Of a DNA stretch of 64,000 bases, positions 51,151 through 61,314 are shown piece after piece (the stretch's first letter is position 1; every line of letters begins with the position of its first letter). The DNA is from Tupaia tana (taxonomy: Eukaryota; Chordata; Mammalia; Scandentia; Tupaiidae), in contig JAKSZU010000050.1 in the NCBI GenBank assembly GCA_026018925.1, forward strand, positions 558,001-622,000. Reading direction: 5' to 3'. The notes under the pieces are model-generated. The model saw only the letters and a program-made list of their open reading frames with translations. It made no database searches and was not told the DNA's origin. Made by a program: the position numbers and the translations under genes.

Positions 51151-52033
51151 GTGAGGGTCAGGTTAGGGTTGGGGTTGAGCTTAAGGTGTCCGCCTAGGGT
51201 TAGGGTTAGGTGTATGGTTTGATTTAGGCTTCAGGTTAGGTTAGGTTTGAACTTAGTTTGAGGGAGTAAGTTTAGGGCTACTGTAAGTTTTCGTTTAACT
51301 CTTAGAGGTGGAGTAAGCTTCAGGGTCAGGTTAAGGTGGGGGTTAAGCATAAGGTGTCCGCCTAGGATTAGGGTTAGGTCTATGATTTGATTTAGGCTTC
51401 AGGTTAGGTTAGGTTTGAACTTAGTTTGAGGGAGTAAGTTTAGGGCTTCTGTTTGTTTCAGGGTAACTGTTACGGTTGGAGTTAGCGTCAGGTCCAGGTT
51501 AGGGTTGGGGTTGAGCTTAAGGTGTCCGCCTAGGGTTAGGGTTAGGTTTATGGTTTGAGTTAGGCTTCAGGTTAGGTTAGGTTTGAACTTAGTTTGAGGG
51601 AGTAAGTTTAGGGCTACTGTTAGTTTTCGGTTCAGTGTTACGGTTGGAGATAGCTTCAGGGTCAGGTTAGGGTTGGGGTTGAGCTTCAATTGTCCGCCTT
51701 GGGTTAGGGTTAGGTCTATGGTTTGAGTTAGGCTTCAGGTTAGGTTAGGTTTGAACTTAGTTTGAGGGAGTAAGTTTAGGGTTACTATTAGTTTTCGGTT
51801 CAGTTTTACGGTTGGAGTTAGCGTGAGGGTCAGGTTAGGGTTGGGGTTGAGCTTAAGGTGTCCGCCTACGGTTAGGGTTAGGTGTATCGTTTGATTTAGG
51901 CTTCAGGTAAGGTTAGGTTTGAAGTTAGTTTGAGGGAGTAATTTAGGGCTACTGCTAGTTTTCGGTTAACTGTTACAGTTGGAGTAACCGTCAGGGTCAG
52001 GTTATGGTGGGGGTTAAGCATAAGGTGTCCGCC

Positions 52034-52537
52034 TAGGGTTAGGGTTAGGTCGATGGTTTCATTTAGGCTTCAGGATAGGTTAGGATTGAACTCAGTTTGA
52101 GTGAGTAAGTTTAGGGGTACTGTTAGTTTTCGGTTCAGTGCTACGGTTGGATTTAGCCTCAGGGTCACGTTAGGGTTGGGGTTAAGCTTAATGTGTCCGC
52201 CTAGGGTTAGGGTTAGGTCTATTGTTTGAGATAGGCTTCAGGTTAGGTTTGGTCTGAACTTAGTTTGAGGGAGTAAGTTTAGGTCTACTGTTTGTTTTCG
52301 GTTCAGTGTTGCGGTTGGAGTTAGCGTGAGGGTCAGGTTAGGGTTGGGGTTGAGCTTAAGGTGTCCGCCTAGGGTTAGGGTTAGGTCTATGATTTCATTT
52401 AGGCTTCAGGTTAGGTTAGGATTGAACTTAGTTTGAGGGAGTAAGTTTAGGGCTACTGTTAGTTTTCGGTTCAGTGTTACGGTTGGAGTTAGCGTGAGGG
52501 TCAGGTTAGGGTTGGGGTTGAGCTTAAGGTGTCCGCC
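52034..52537 (+). repeat. Partial cassette, E-F-G (two-unit relative at 62,613-62,948)
   Basis: Three units in E-F-G order, exactly 504 bp. The relative at 62,613-62,948 keeps E-F, 336 bp, including 'caggataggttaggattg' and 'cagtgctacggttgg', then continues into B instead of G. The 62.6 kb copy therefore carries a replacement or insertion after F. Confidence 0.78.
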
Positions 52538-55500
52538 TAGGGTTAGGGTTAGGTGTATCGTTTGATTTAAGCTTCAGGTTAGGTTAGGTTTGAACTTCGT
52601 TTGAGGGACTAAGTTTAGGGCTGCTGTTAGTTTTCGGGTAACTGTTATGGTGGGAGTTAGCGTCAGGACCACTTTAGGGTTGGGGTTGAGCTTAAGGTGT
52701 CCTCCTAGGGTTAGGGTTAGGTGTATCGTTTGAGTTAGGCTTCAGGTTATGTTAGGTTTGAAGTTAGTTTGAGGGAGTAAGTTTAGGGCTACTGTTAGTT
52801 TTCGGTTAACTGTTACAGTTGGAGTAAGCGTCAGGGTCAGGTTATGGTGGGGGTTAAGCATAAGGTGTCCGCCTAGGGTTAGGGTTAGGTCTATGGTTTG
52901 ATTTAGGCTTCAGGTTAGGTTAGGTTTGAACTTAGTTTGAGGGAGTAAGTTTAGGTCTACTGTTTGTTTCCGGGTAACTGTTACGGTTGGAGTTAGCGTC
53001 AGGTCCAGGTTAGGGTTGGGGTTGAGCTAATGGTGTCCGCCTAGGGTTAGGGTTAGGTGTTTGGTTTGATTTAGGCTTCAGGTTATGTTAGGTTTGAAGT
53101 TAGTTTGAGGGAGTAAGCTTAGGGCTACTGTTAGTTTTCGGTTAACTGTTACAGTTGGAGAAAGCGTCAGGGTCAGGTTAGGGTGTGGGTTAAGCATAAG
53201 GTGTCCGCCTAGGGTTAGGGTTAGGTCTATGGTTTGATTTAGGCTTCAGGTTAGGTTAGGTTTGAACTTAGTTTGAGGGAGTAAGTTTAGTCCTACTGTT
53301 AGTTTTCGGTTCAGTGTTACCGTTGGAGATAGCGTCAGGGTCTGGTTAGGGTTGGGGTTGAGCTTCAGGTGTCTGCCTAGGGTTAGGGTTTGGTCTATGG
53401 TTTTAGTTAGGCTTCAGGTTAGGTTAGGTTTGAACTTAGTTTGAGGGAGTAAGTTTAGGGCTACTGTTAGTTTTCGGTTCAGTGTTACGGTTGGAGTTAG
53501 CGTGAGGGTCAGGATAGGGTTGGGGTTGAGCTTAAGGTGTCCGCCTAGGGTTAGGGTCAGGTCTGTGGTTTGAGTTAGGCTTCAGGTTAGGTTAGGTTTG
53601 AAGTTAGTTTGAGGGAGTAAGTTTAGGGCTACTGTTAGTTTTCGTTTAACTGTTACAGTTGGAGTAAGCGTCAGGGTCAGGTTATGGTGGGGGTTAAGCA
53701 TAAGGTGTCCGCCTAAGGTTAGGGTTAGGACTATGATTTGATTTAGGCTACAGGTTAGGTTAGGTTTGAACTTAGTTTGAGGGAGTCAGTTTAGGGCTAC
53801 TGTTTGTTTCCGGGTAACTGTTACGGTTGGAGTTAGCGTCAGGTCCAGGTTAGGGTTGGGGTTGAGCTAATGGTGTCCGCCTAGGGTTAGGTTTAGGTGT
53901 ATGATTTGATTAAGGCTTCAGGTTAGGATAGGTTTGAACTTAGTTTGAGGGAGTAAGTTGAGGGCTACTGTTAGTTTTCGGGTAACTGTTATGGTTGGAG
54001 TTAGCGTCAGGGCCAGGTTCAGGTTGGGGATGAGCTTCAGGTGTCCGCCAAGGGTTAGGGTTAGGTTTATGGTTTGAGTTAGGCTTCAGGTTAGGTTAGG
54101 TTTGAACTTAGTTTGAGGGATTAAGTTTAGGGCTACTGTTAGTTTTCGGTTCAGTGTTACGGTTGGAGATAGCGTCAGGGTCAGGTTAGGGTTGGGGTTG
54201 AGCTTAAGGTGTCCGCCAAGGGTTAGGGTTAGGTGTATGGTTTGAGTAAGGCTTCAGGTTAGTTTAGGTTTGAACTTAGTTTCTGTGAGTAAGTTAAGTG
54301 TTATTGTTAGTTTTTGGTTCAGTGTTACGGTTGGAGATAGCATCAGGGTCAGGTTTGGGTTGGGGTTGAGCTTCAGGTGTCTGCCTAGGGTTTGGGTTAG
54401 GCCTATGGTTTGAGTTAGGCTTCAGGTTAGGTTAGGTTTGAACTTAGTTTGAGGGAGTAAGTTTAGGGCTACTGTTAGTTTTCGGTTCAGTGTTACGGTT
54501 GGAGTTAGCGTGAGGGTCAGTTTAGGGTAGGGGTTGAGCTTAAGGTGTCTGCCTAGGGTTAGGGTTAGGTGTATGGTTTGATTTAGGCTTCAGGTTAGGT
54601 TAAGTTTGAACTTAGTTTGAGGGAGTAAGTTTAGGGCTACTGTTAGTTTTCGGTTCAGTGTTACGGTGGGAGTTAGCGTGAGGGTCAGGTTAGGGTTTGG
54701 GTTGAGCTTAAGGTGTCCGCGTACGGTTAGGGTTAGGTGTATGGTTGGAATTAGGCTTCAGGTTAGGTTAGGTTTGAACTTAGTTTGAGAGAGTAAGTTT
54801 AGGGCTGCTGTTACTTTTCGGGTAAATGTTATGGTGGGAGTTAGCGTCAGGGCCACTTTAGGGTTGGGGTTGAGCTTAAGGTGTCCGCCTAGGGTTAGGG
54901 TTAGGTGTATCGTTTGATTTAGGCTTCAGGTAAGGTTAGGTTTGAAGTTAGTTTGAGGGAGTCAGTTTAGGGCTACTGTTAGTTTTCGGTTACCTGTTAC
55001 GGTTGGAGTAAGCGTCAGGGTCAGGTTAGGTTTGGGGCTGAATTAAAGTGTCCGTCTAGTGTTAGGGTTAGGTCTATGGTTTGATTTAGGCTTCAGGTTA
55101 GGTTAGGTTTGAACTTAGTTTGAGGGAGTAAGTTTAGGGCTACTGTTTGTTTCCGGGTAACTGTTACGGTTGGAGTTAGCGTCAGGTCCTGGTTAGGGTT
55201 GGGGTTGAGCTTCAGGTGTCCGCCTAGGGTTAGGGTTAGGTCTATGGTTTGATTTAGGCTTCAGGTTAGGTTAGGTTTGAAGTTAGTTTGAGGGAGTAAG
55301 TTTAGGGCTACTGTTATTTTTCGGTTAACTGTTACAGTTGGAGTAAGCGTCAGGGTCAAGGTAGGGTGGGGTTAAGCATAAGGTGTCCGCCTAGGGTTAG
55401 GGTTAGGTCTATTGTTTGAGTTAGGCTTCAGGTTAGGTTAGGTTTGAACTTAGTTTGAGGGAATAAGTTTATGGCTACTGTTAGTTTTCGGTTCAGTGTT

Positions 55501-57238
55501 ACGGTGGAGATAGCGTCAGGGTCAGGTAAGGGTTGGGGTTGAGCTTCAAGTGTCCGCCTAGGGTTAGGGTTAGGTCTATGGTTTGAGTTAGGCTTCAGGT
55601 TAGGTTAGGTTTGAACTTAGTTTGAGGGACTAAGTTTAGGGTTACTGTTAGTTTTCGGTTCAGTGTTACGGTTGGAGTTAGCGTGAGGGTCAGGTTAGGG
55701 TTGGGGTTGAGCTTAAGGTGTCCGCCTAGGGTTATGGTTAGGTGTATGGTTTGATTTAGGCTTCAGGTTAGGTTAGGTTTGAACTTAGTTTGAGGGAGTA
55801 CGTTTAGGGCTACTGTTTGTTTTCGGTTCAGTGTTACGGTTGGAGAGAGCGTCAGGGCCAGGTTAGGGTTGGGGTTGAGCTTAAGGTGTCCGCCAAGGGT
55901 TAGGGTTAGGTCTATGGTTTGAGTGAGGCTTCAGGTTAGGTTAGGTTTGAACTTAGTTTGAGGGAGTAAGTTTAGGGCTACTGTTAGTTTTCGGTTCAGT
56001 GTTTCGGTTGGAGTTAGCGTGAGGGTCAGGGTAGGGTTGGGGTTGAGCTTAAGGTGTCATCCTAGGGTTAGGGTTAGGTGTATGGTTGGATTTAGGCTTC
56101 AGGTTAGGTTAAGTTTGAACTTAGTTTGAGAGAGTAAGTTTAGGGCTACGGTTAGTTTTCTGTTCAGTATTATGGTTGAAGTTAGCGTCAGGGCCAGGTT
56201 AGGGTTGGGGTTGAGCTTAAGGTGTCCGCCAAGGGTTATGGTTAGGTCTATGGTTTGAGTTAGGCTTCAGGTTAGGTTAGGTTTGAACTTAGTTTGAGGG
56301 AGTAAGTTTAGGGCTACTGTTAGTTTTCGATTCAGTGTTACGGTTGGAGATAGCGTCAGGGTCAGGGTAGGGTTGGGGTTGAGCTTCAGGTGTCCGCCTA
56401 GGGTTAGGGTTAGGTCTATGGTTTGAGTTAGGCTTCAGGTTAGGTTACGTTTGAAGTTAGTTTGAGGGAGTAAGTTTAGGGCTACTGTTAGTTTTCTGGT
56501 AACTGTTATGGTTGGAGTTAGCGTCAGGGCCAGGTTAGGGTTGGGGATGAGCATAAGGTGTCCGCCAAGGGTTAGGGTTAGGTCTATCTTTTGAGTTAGG
56601 CTTCAGGTTATGTTAGGTTTGAACTTAGTTTGAGGGAGTAAGTTTAGGGCTACTGTTAGTTTTCGGTTCAGTGTTACGGGTGGAGATAGCGTCAGGGTCA
56701 GGGTAGGGTTGGGGCTGAGCTTCAGGTGTCCGCCTACGGTTAGGGTTAGGTGTATGGTTTGAGTTAGGCTTCAGGTTAGGTTAGGTTTGAACTTAGTTTG
56801 AGGGAGTAAGTTTAGGGCTACTGTTAGTTTTCGGTTCAGTGTTACGGTTGGAGTTAGCATGAGGGTCAGGTTAGGGTTGGGGTTGAGCTTAAGGTGTCCG
56901 CCTAGGGTTAGGGTTAGGTGTATGGTTTGATTTAGGCTGCAGGTTAGGTTAGGTTTGAACTTAGTTTGAGGGAGTAAGTTTAGGGCTGCTGTTAGTTTTC
57001 GGGTAACTGTTATGGTGGGAGTTAGCGTCAGGGCCACTTTATGGTTGGGGTTGAGCTTAAGGTGTCCGCCTAGGGTTAGGGTTAGGTGTATCGTTTGATT
57101 TAGGCTTCAGGTTAGGTTAGGTTTGAAGTTAGTTTGAGGGAGTAAGTTTAGGGCTACTGTTAGTTTTCGGTTAACTGTTACAGTTGGAGTAAGCGTCAGG
57201 GTCAGGTTATGGTGGGGGTTAAGCATAAGGTGTTCGCC

Positions 57239-57406
57239 TCTGGTTAGGGTTAGGTCTATGATTTGATTTAGGCTTCAGGTTAGGTTAGGTTTGAACTTAG
57301 TTTGAGGGAGTCAGTTTAGGGCTACTGTTAGTTTTCGGTTAACTGTTACGGTTGGAGTAAGCGTCAGGGTCAGGTTAGGTTTGGGGTTGAGCTTTAGGTG
57401 TCCGCC
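57239..57406 (+). repeat. Satellite unit subtype C' (example)
   Basis: One 168-bp unit resembling C in the centre, but with 'tgttacggttgg' in place of 'tgttacagttgg' and a distal part 'ggttaggtttggggttgagc' in place of the C tail. It also carries 'gggagtcagtttaggg', where most units have 'gggagtaagtttaggg'. C' usually follows C, for example at 43,400-43,600 and 48,440-48,660. Confidence 0.72.
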
Positions 57407-57742
57407 TAGGGTTAGGGTTAGGTCTATGGTTTGATTTAGGCTTCAGGTTAGGTTAGGTTTGAACTTAGTTTGAGGTAGTAAGTTTAGGGCTACCATTAGT
57501 TTTCGGTTCAGTGTTTCGGTTGGAGATAGCGTGAGGGTCAGGTTAGGGTAGGGGTTGAGCTTAAGGTGTCTGCCTAGGGTTAGGGTTAGGTGTATGATTT
57601 GATTAAGGCTTCAGGTTAGGTTAGGTTTGAACTTAGTTTGAGGGAGTAAGTTTAGGGCTACTGTTAGTTTTCGGGTAACTGTTATGTTTGGAGATAGCGT
57701 CAGGGCCAGGTTAGGTTTGGGGTTGAGCTTAAGGTGTCCGCC

Positions 57743-57910
57743 TAGGGTTAGGGTTAGGTGTATGGTTTGAGTTAGGTTTCAGGTTAGGTTAGGATTGAAC
57801 TCAGTTTGAGTGAGTAATTTTAGGGGTACTGTTAGTTTTCGGTTCAGTGTTACGTGTGGATTTAGCCTCAGGGTCAGGTTAGGGTTGGGGTTAAGCTTAA
57901 TGTGTCTGCC
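57743..57910 (+). repeat. Satellite unit subtype E (example)
   Basis: One 168-bp unit with 'ggattgaactcagtttgagt', 'aggggtactg', 'ggatttagcctcagggtc' and the tail 'gggttaagcttaatgtgtc'. These marks depart from the usual unit at many linked sites, making E one of the easiest subtypes to trace. It is the first unit of the E-F-G-H cassette. Copies near 37.6, 39.8 and 44.1 kb share a one-base loss ('ctgttgttttcgg'). Confidence 0.8.
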
Positions 57911-58078
57911 TAGGGTTAGGGTTAGGTCTATTGTTTGAGATAGGCTTCAGGTTAGGTTTGGTTTGAACTTAGTTTGATGGAGTAAGTTTAGGTCTACTGT
58001 TTGTTTTCGGTTCAGTGTTGCGGTTGGAGTTAGCGCGAGGGTCAGGTTAGGGTTGGGGTTGAGCTTAAGGTGTCCTCC
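57911..58078 (+). repeat. Satellite unit subtype F (example)
   Basis: One 168-bp unit with the head 'tctattgtttgagatagg', then 'ggttaggtttggtttgaac', 'aggtctactgtttg' and 'cagtgttgcggttgg'. It always follows E where E is recognised. The start of 'attgtttgag' falls at 37,781, 39,963, 41,307, 44,329, 49,198, 52,221, 57,930 and 62,800, and every gap is a whole number of units within a few bases. Confidence 0.8.
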
Positions 58079-58246
58079 TAAGGTTAGGTTTAGGTCTATG
58101 ATTTCATTTAGGCTTCAGGTTAGGTTAGGATTGAACTTAGTTTGAGGGAGTCAGTTTAGGGCTACTGTTAGTTTTCGGTTCAGTGTTACGGTTGGAGATA
58201 GCGTCAGGGTCAGTTTAGGGTTGGGGTTGAGCTTAAGGTGTCCGCC
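58079..58246 (+). repeat. Satellite unit subtype G (example)
   Basis: One 168-bp unit with the head 'tctatgatttcatttagg', then 'ggattgaacttag', usually 'gggagtcag', and 'cagtttagggttggggttg'. It follows F in the complete cassettes and in the partial ones near 26.9-27.4 and 52.0-52.5 kb. Confidence 0.72.
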
Positions 58247-58414
58247 AAGGGTTAGGGTTAGGTCTATGGTTTGAGTAAGGCTTCAGGTTAGTTTAGGTTT
58301 GAACTTAGTTTCTGTGAGTAAGTTTAGTGTTATTGTTAGTTTTTGGTTCAGTGTTACAGTTGGAGATAACATCAGGGTCAGGTTTGGGTTGGGGTTGAGC
58401 TTCAGGTGTCTGCC
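58247..58414 (+). repeat. Satellite unit subtype H (example)
   Basis: One 168-bp unit with 'tttgagtaaggcttcagg', 'agtttctgtgagtaag', 'tttagtgttattgttag', 'gtttttggttcag' and the tail 'ttcaggtgtctgcc', followed by 'tagggtttgggttaggc' at the head of the next unit. The mark 'ttctgtgagt' lies at 38,161, 40,343, 44,709, 49,578, 54,281 and 58,310, with a 'ttccgtgagt' form at 45,549. The gaps include 2,182, 4,366 and 8,732 bp. Confidence 0.8.
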
Positions 58415-58469
58415 TAGGGTTTGGGTTAGGCCTATGGTTTGAGTTAGGCTTCAGGTTAGGTTAGGTTTC

Positions 58470-58600
58470 AACTTATTTTGAGGGAGTAAGTTTAGGGCTA
58501 CTGTTAGTTTTCGGGTAACTGTTATGGTTGGAGTTAGCGTCAGGGCCAGGTTAGGGTAGGGGTTGATCTTAAGGTGTCCTCCTAAGGTTAGGGTTAGTTG
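58470..58600 (+). repeat. One-unit deletion junction (hybrid unit)
   Basis: Relative to 49,740-50,036, this copy lacks exactly 168 bp. The 5' part matches the B-type unit near 49,790 ('gtaactgttatggttgg', 'gggccaggttaggg') and the 3' part matches the next unit near 49,990 ('tagggtaggggttgatc', 'cctcctaaggttagggttag'). The join lies in or near 'caggttagggtaggggttg' at about 58,546-58,565. This is the expected product of in-register unequal exchange between adjacent units. Confidence 0.8.
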
Positions 58601-58963
58601 TATGGTTGGATTTAGGCTTCAGGTTAGGTTAGGTTTGAACTTAGTTTGAGGGAGTAAGTTTAGGGCTGCTGTTACTTTTCGGGTAACTGTTATGGTGGGA
58701 GTTAGCGTCAGGGCCACTTTAGGGTTGGGGTTGAGCTTAAGGTGTCCGCCTAGGGTTAGGGTTAGGTGTATCGTTTGATTTAGGCTTCAGGTAAGGTTAG
58801 GTTTGAAGTTAGTTTGAGGGAGTCAGTTTAGGGCTACTGTTAGTTTTCGGTTAACTGTTACGGTTGGAGTAAGCGTCAGGGTCAGGTTAGGTATTGGGTT
58901 GAGCTTAAAGTGTCCGTCTAGGGTTAGGGTTAGGTCTGTGGTTTGATTTTGGCTTCAGGTTAG

Positions 58964-61314
58964 GTTAGGTTTGAACTTAGTTTGAAGGAGTAAGTTTAGG
59001 GCTACTGTTAGTTTTCGGTTAACTGTTACAGTTGGAGTAAGCGTCAGGGTCAGGTTAGGGTGGGGTTAAGCATAAGGTGTCCGCCTACGGTTAGGGTTAG
59101 GCCTATTGTTTGAGTTAGGCTTCAGGTTAGGTTAGGTTTGAACTTAGTTTGAGGGAATAAGTTTATGGCTATTGTTAGTTTTCGGTTCAGTGTTACGGTT
59201 GGAGATAGCGTCAGGGTCAGGTTCGGGTTGGGGTTGAGCTTCAAGTGTCCGCCTAGGGTTAGGGTTAGGTGTATGGTTTGAGTTAGGCTTCAGGTTAGGT
59301 TAGGTTTGAACTTAGTTTGAGGGAGTAAGTTTAGGGTTACTGTTAGTTTTCGGTTCAGTGTTACGGTTGAAGTTAGCGTGAGGGTCAGGTTAGGGTTGGG
59401 GTTGAGCTTAAGGTGTCCGCCTAGGGTTAGGGTTAGGTGTATGGTTTGATTTAGGCTTCAGGTTAGGTTAGGTTTGAACTTAGTTTGAGGGAGTAAGTTT
59501 AGAGCTACTGTTTGTTTTCGGTTCAGTGTTTCGGTTGGAGATAGCGTCAGGGTCAGGTTAGGGTTGGGGTTGAGCTTCAAGTGTCCGCCTAGGGTTAGGG
59601 TTAGGTCTATGGTTTGAGTTAGGATTCAGGATAGGTTAGGTTTGAAATTAGTTTGAGGGAGTAAGTTTATGGCTACTGTTAGTTTTCGGTTCAGTGTTAC
59701 GGTTTGAGTTAGCGTGAGGATCAGGTTAGTGTTGGGGTTGAGTTTAAGGTGTCCTCCTAGGGTTAGGGTTAGGTGTATGGTTTGATTTAGGCTTCAGGTT
59801 AGGTTAGGTTTGAACTTAGTTTGAGGGAGTAAGTTTAGGGCGAGTGTTAGTTTTTGGGTAACTGTTATGTTTGGAGATAGCGTCAGGGCCAGGTTAGGGT
59901 TGGGGTTGAGCTTAAGGTGTCCGCCTAGGGTTAGGGTTAGGTGTATGGTTTGAGTTAAGCTTCAGGTTAGGTAAGGTTTGATCTTAGTTTGAGGGAGTAA
60001 GTTTAGGGCTAATGTTAGTTTTCGGTTCAGTGTTACAGTTGGAGATAGCGTCAGGGTCATGTTAGGTTTGGGGTTTAGCTTCAGGTGTCTGCCTAGGGTT
60101 TGGGTTAGGTCTACGGTTTGAGTTAGGCTTCAGGTTAGGTTTGGTTTCAACTTAGTTTGAGGGAGTAAGTTTAGGGCTACTCTTAGTTTTCGGGTAACTG
60201 TTATGGCTGGAGTTAGCGTCAGGGCCAGGTTAGGGTTGGGGTTGAGCTTAAGGTGTCCGCCAAGGGTTAGGGTTAGGTCTATGGTTTGAGTGAGGCTTCA
60301 GGTTAGGTTAGGTTTGAACTTAGTTTAAGGGAGTAAGTTTAGGGCTACTGTTAGTTTTCGGTTCACTGTTTCGGTTGGAGTTAGCGTGAGGGTCAGGTTA
60401 GGGTGGGGTTGAGCTTAAGGTGTCCTCCTAGGGTTAGGGTTAGGTGTATGGTTTGATTTAGGCTTCAGGTTAGGTTAAGTTTGAACTTAGTTTGAGGGAG
60501 TAAGTTTAGGGCTATTGTTAGTTTTCGGTTCAGTATTATGGTTGGAGTTAGCGTCAGGGCCAGGTTCAGGTTGGGGTTGAGATTCAGGTGTCCGCCTAGG
60601 GTTAGGGTTAGGTTTATGGTTTGAGTTAGGCTTCAGGTTAGGTTAGGTTTGAACTTAGTTTGAGGGAGTAATTTTAGGGTTACTGTTAGTTTTCGGTTCA
60701 GTGTTATGGTTGGAGTTAGCGTGAGGGTCAGGTTAGGGTTGGGGTTGAGCTTAAGGTGTACGCCTAGGGTTAGGGTTACGTGTATGGTTTGATTTAGGCT
60801 TCAGGTTAGGTTAGGTTTGAACTTAGTTTGAGGGAGTAAGTTTAGAGCTACTGTTTGTTTTCGGTTCAGTGTTTCGGTTGGAGATAGCGTCAGGGTCAGG
60901 TTAGGGTTGGGGTTGAGCTTCAGGTGTCCGCCTAGGGTTAGGGTTAGGTCTATGGTTTGAGTTAGGCTTCAGGTTAGGTTAGGTTTGAACTTAGTTTGAG
61001 GGAGTCAGTTTGGGGCTACTGTTAGTTTTCGGTTAACTGTTACGGTTGGAGTAAGCGTCAGGTTCAGGTTAGGTTTGGGGTTGAGCTTAAGGTGTCCGCC
61101 TAGTGTTAGGGTTAGGTCTATGGTTTGATTTAGGCTTCTGGTTAGGTTAGGTTTGAACTTAGTTTGAGGGAGTAAGTTTAGGGCTATTGTTTGTTTTCGG
61201 GTAACTGTTACGGTAGGAGTTAGCGTCAGGTCCAGGTTAGGGTTGGGGTTGAGCTAATGGTGTCCGCCTAGGGTTAGGGTTAGGTGTTTGGTTTGATTTA
61301 GGCTTCAGGTTAGG
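58964..61314 (+). repeat. 14-unit segment present in only one higher-order copy
   Basis: About 2,350 bp (14 units minus two bases) sits between sequences that are adjacent near 50,400 in the other copy. The segment is satellite with its own relatives: 59,030-59,420 resembles 55,350-55,740, 59,486-59,926 resembles 40,680-41,120, and 60,075-60,560 resembles 23,480-23,960. It is thus a mosaic, either inserted here or deleted from the 50.4 kb copy. Confidence 0.72.

Larger units (their letters stand above)
50400..53085 (+). repeat. Higher-order duplication continued, copy 1 (copy 2 at about 61,314-64,000)
   Basis: The block continues to match further downstream at offsets of 10,914, then 10,578-10,579, then 10,915 bp. 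The steps equal a 14-unit gain in copy 2 (58,964-61,314), two units extra in copy 1 near 50.9-51.2 kb, and two units extra in copy 2 near 62.9-63.3 kb. Anchor marks are 'ggagatatcgtc' (50,471/61,385), 'cttagaggtg' (51,301/61,879), 'caggataggt' (52,071/62,650) and 'tttaagcttc' (52,566/63,481). The match runs to the window end. Confidence 0.85.
57743..58414 (+). repeat. E-F-G-H cassette
   Basis: Fifth complete cassette, 672 bp, exactly 8,732 bp downstream of the fourth and nearly identical to it, including 'ggagataacatcagggtc' in H. Confidence 0.82.
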
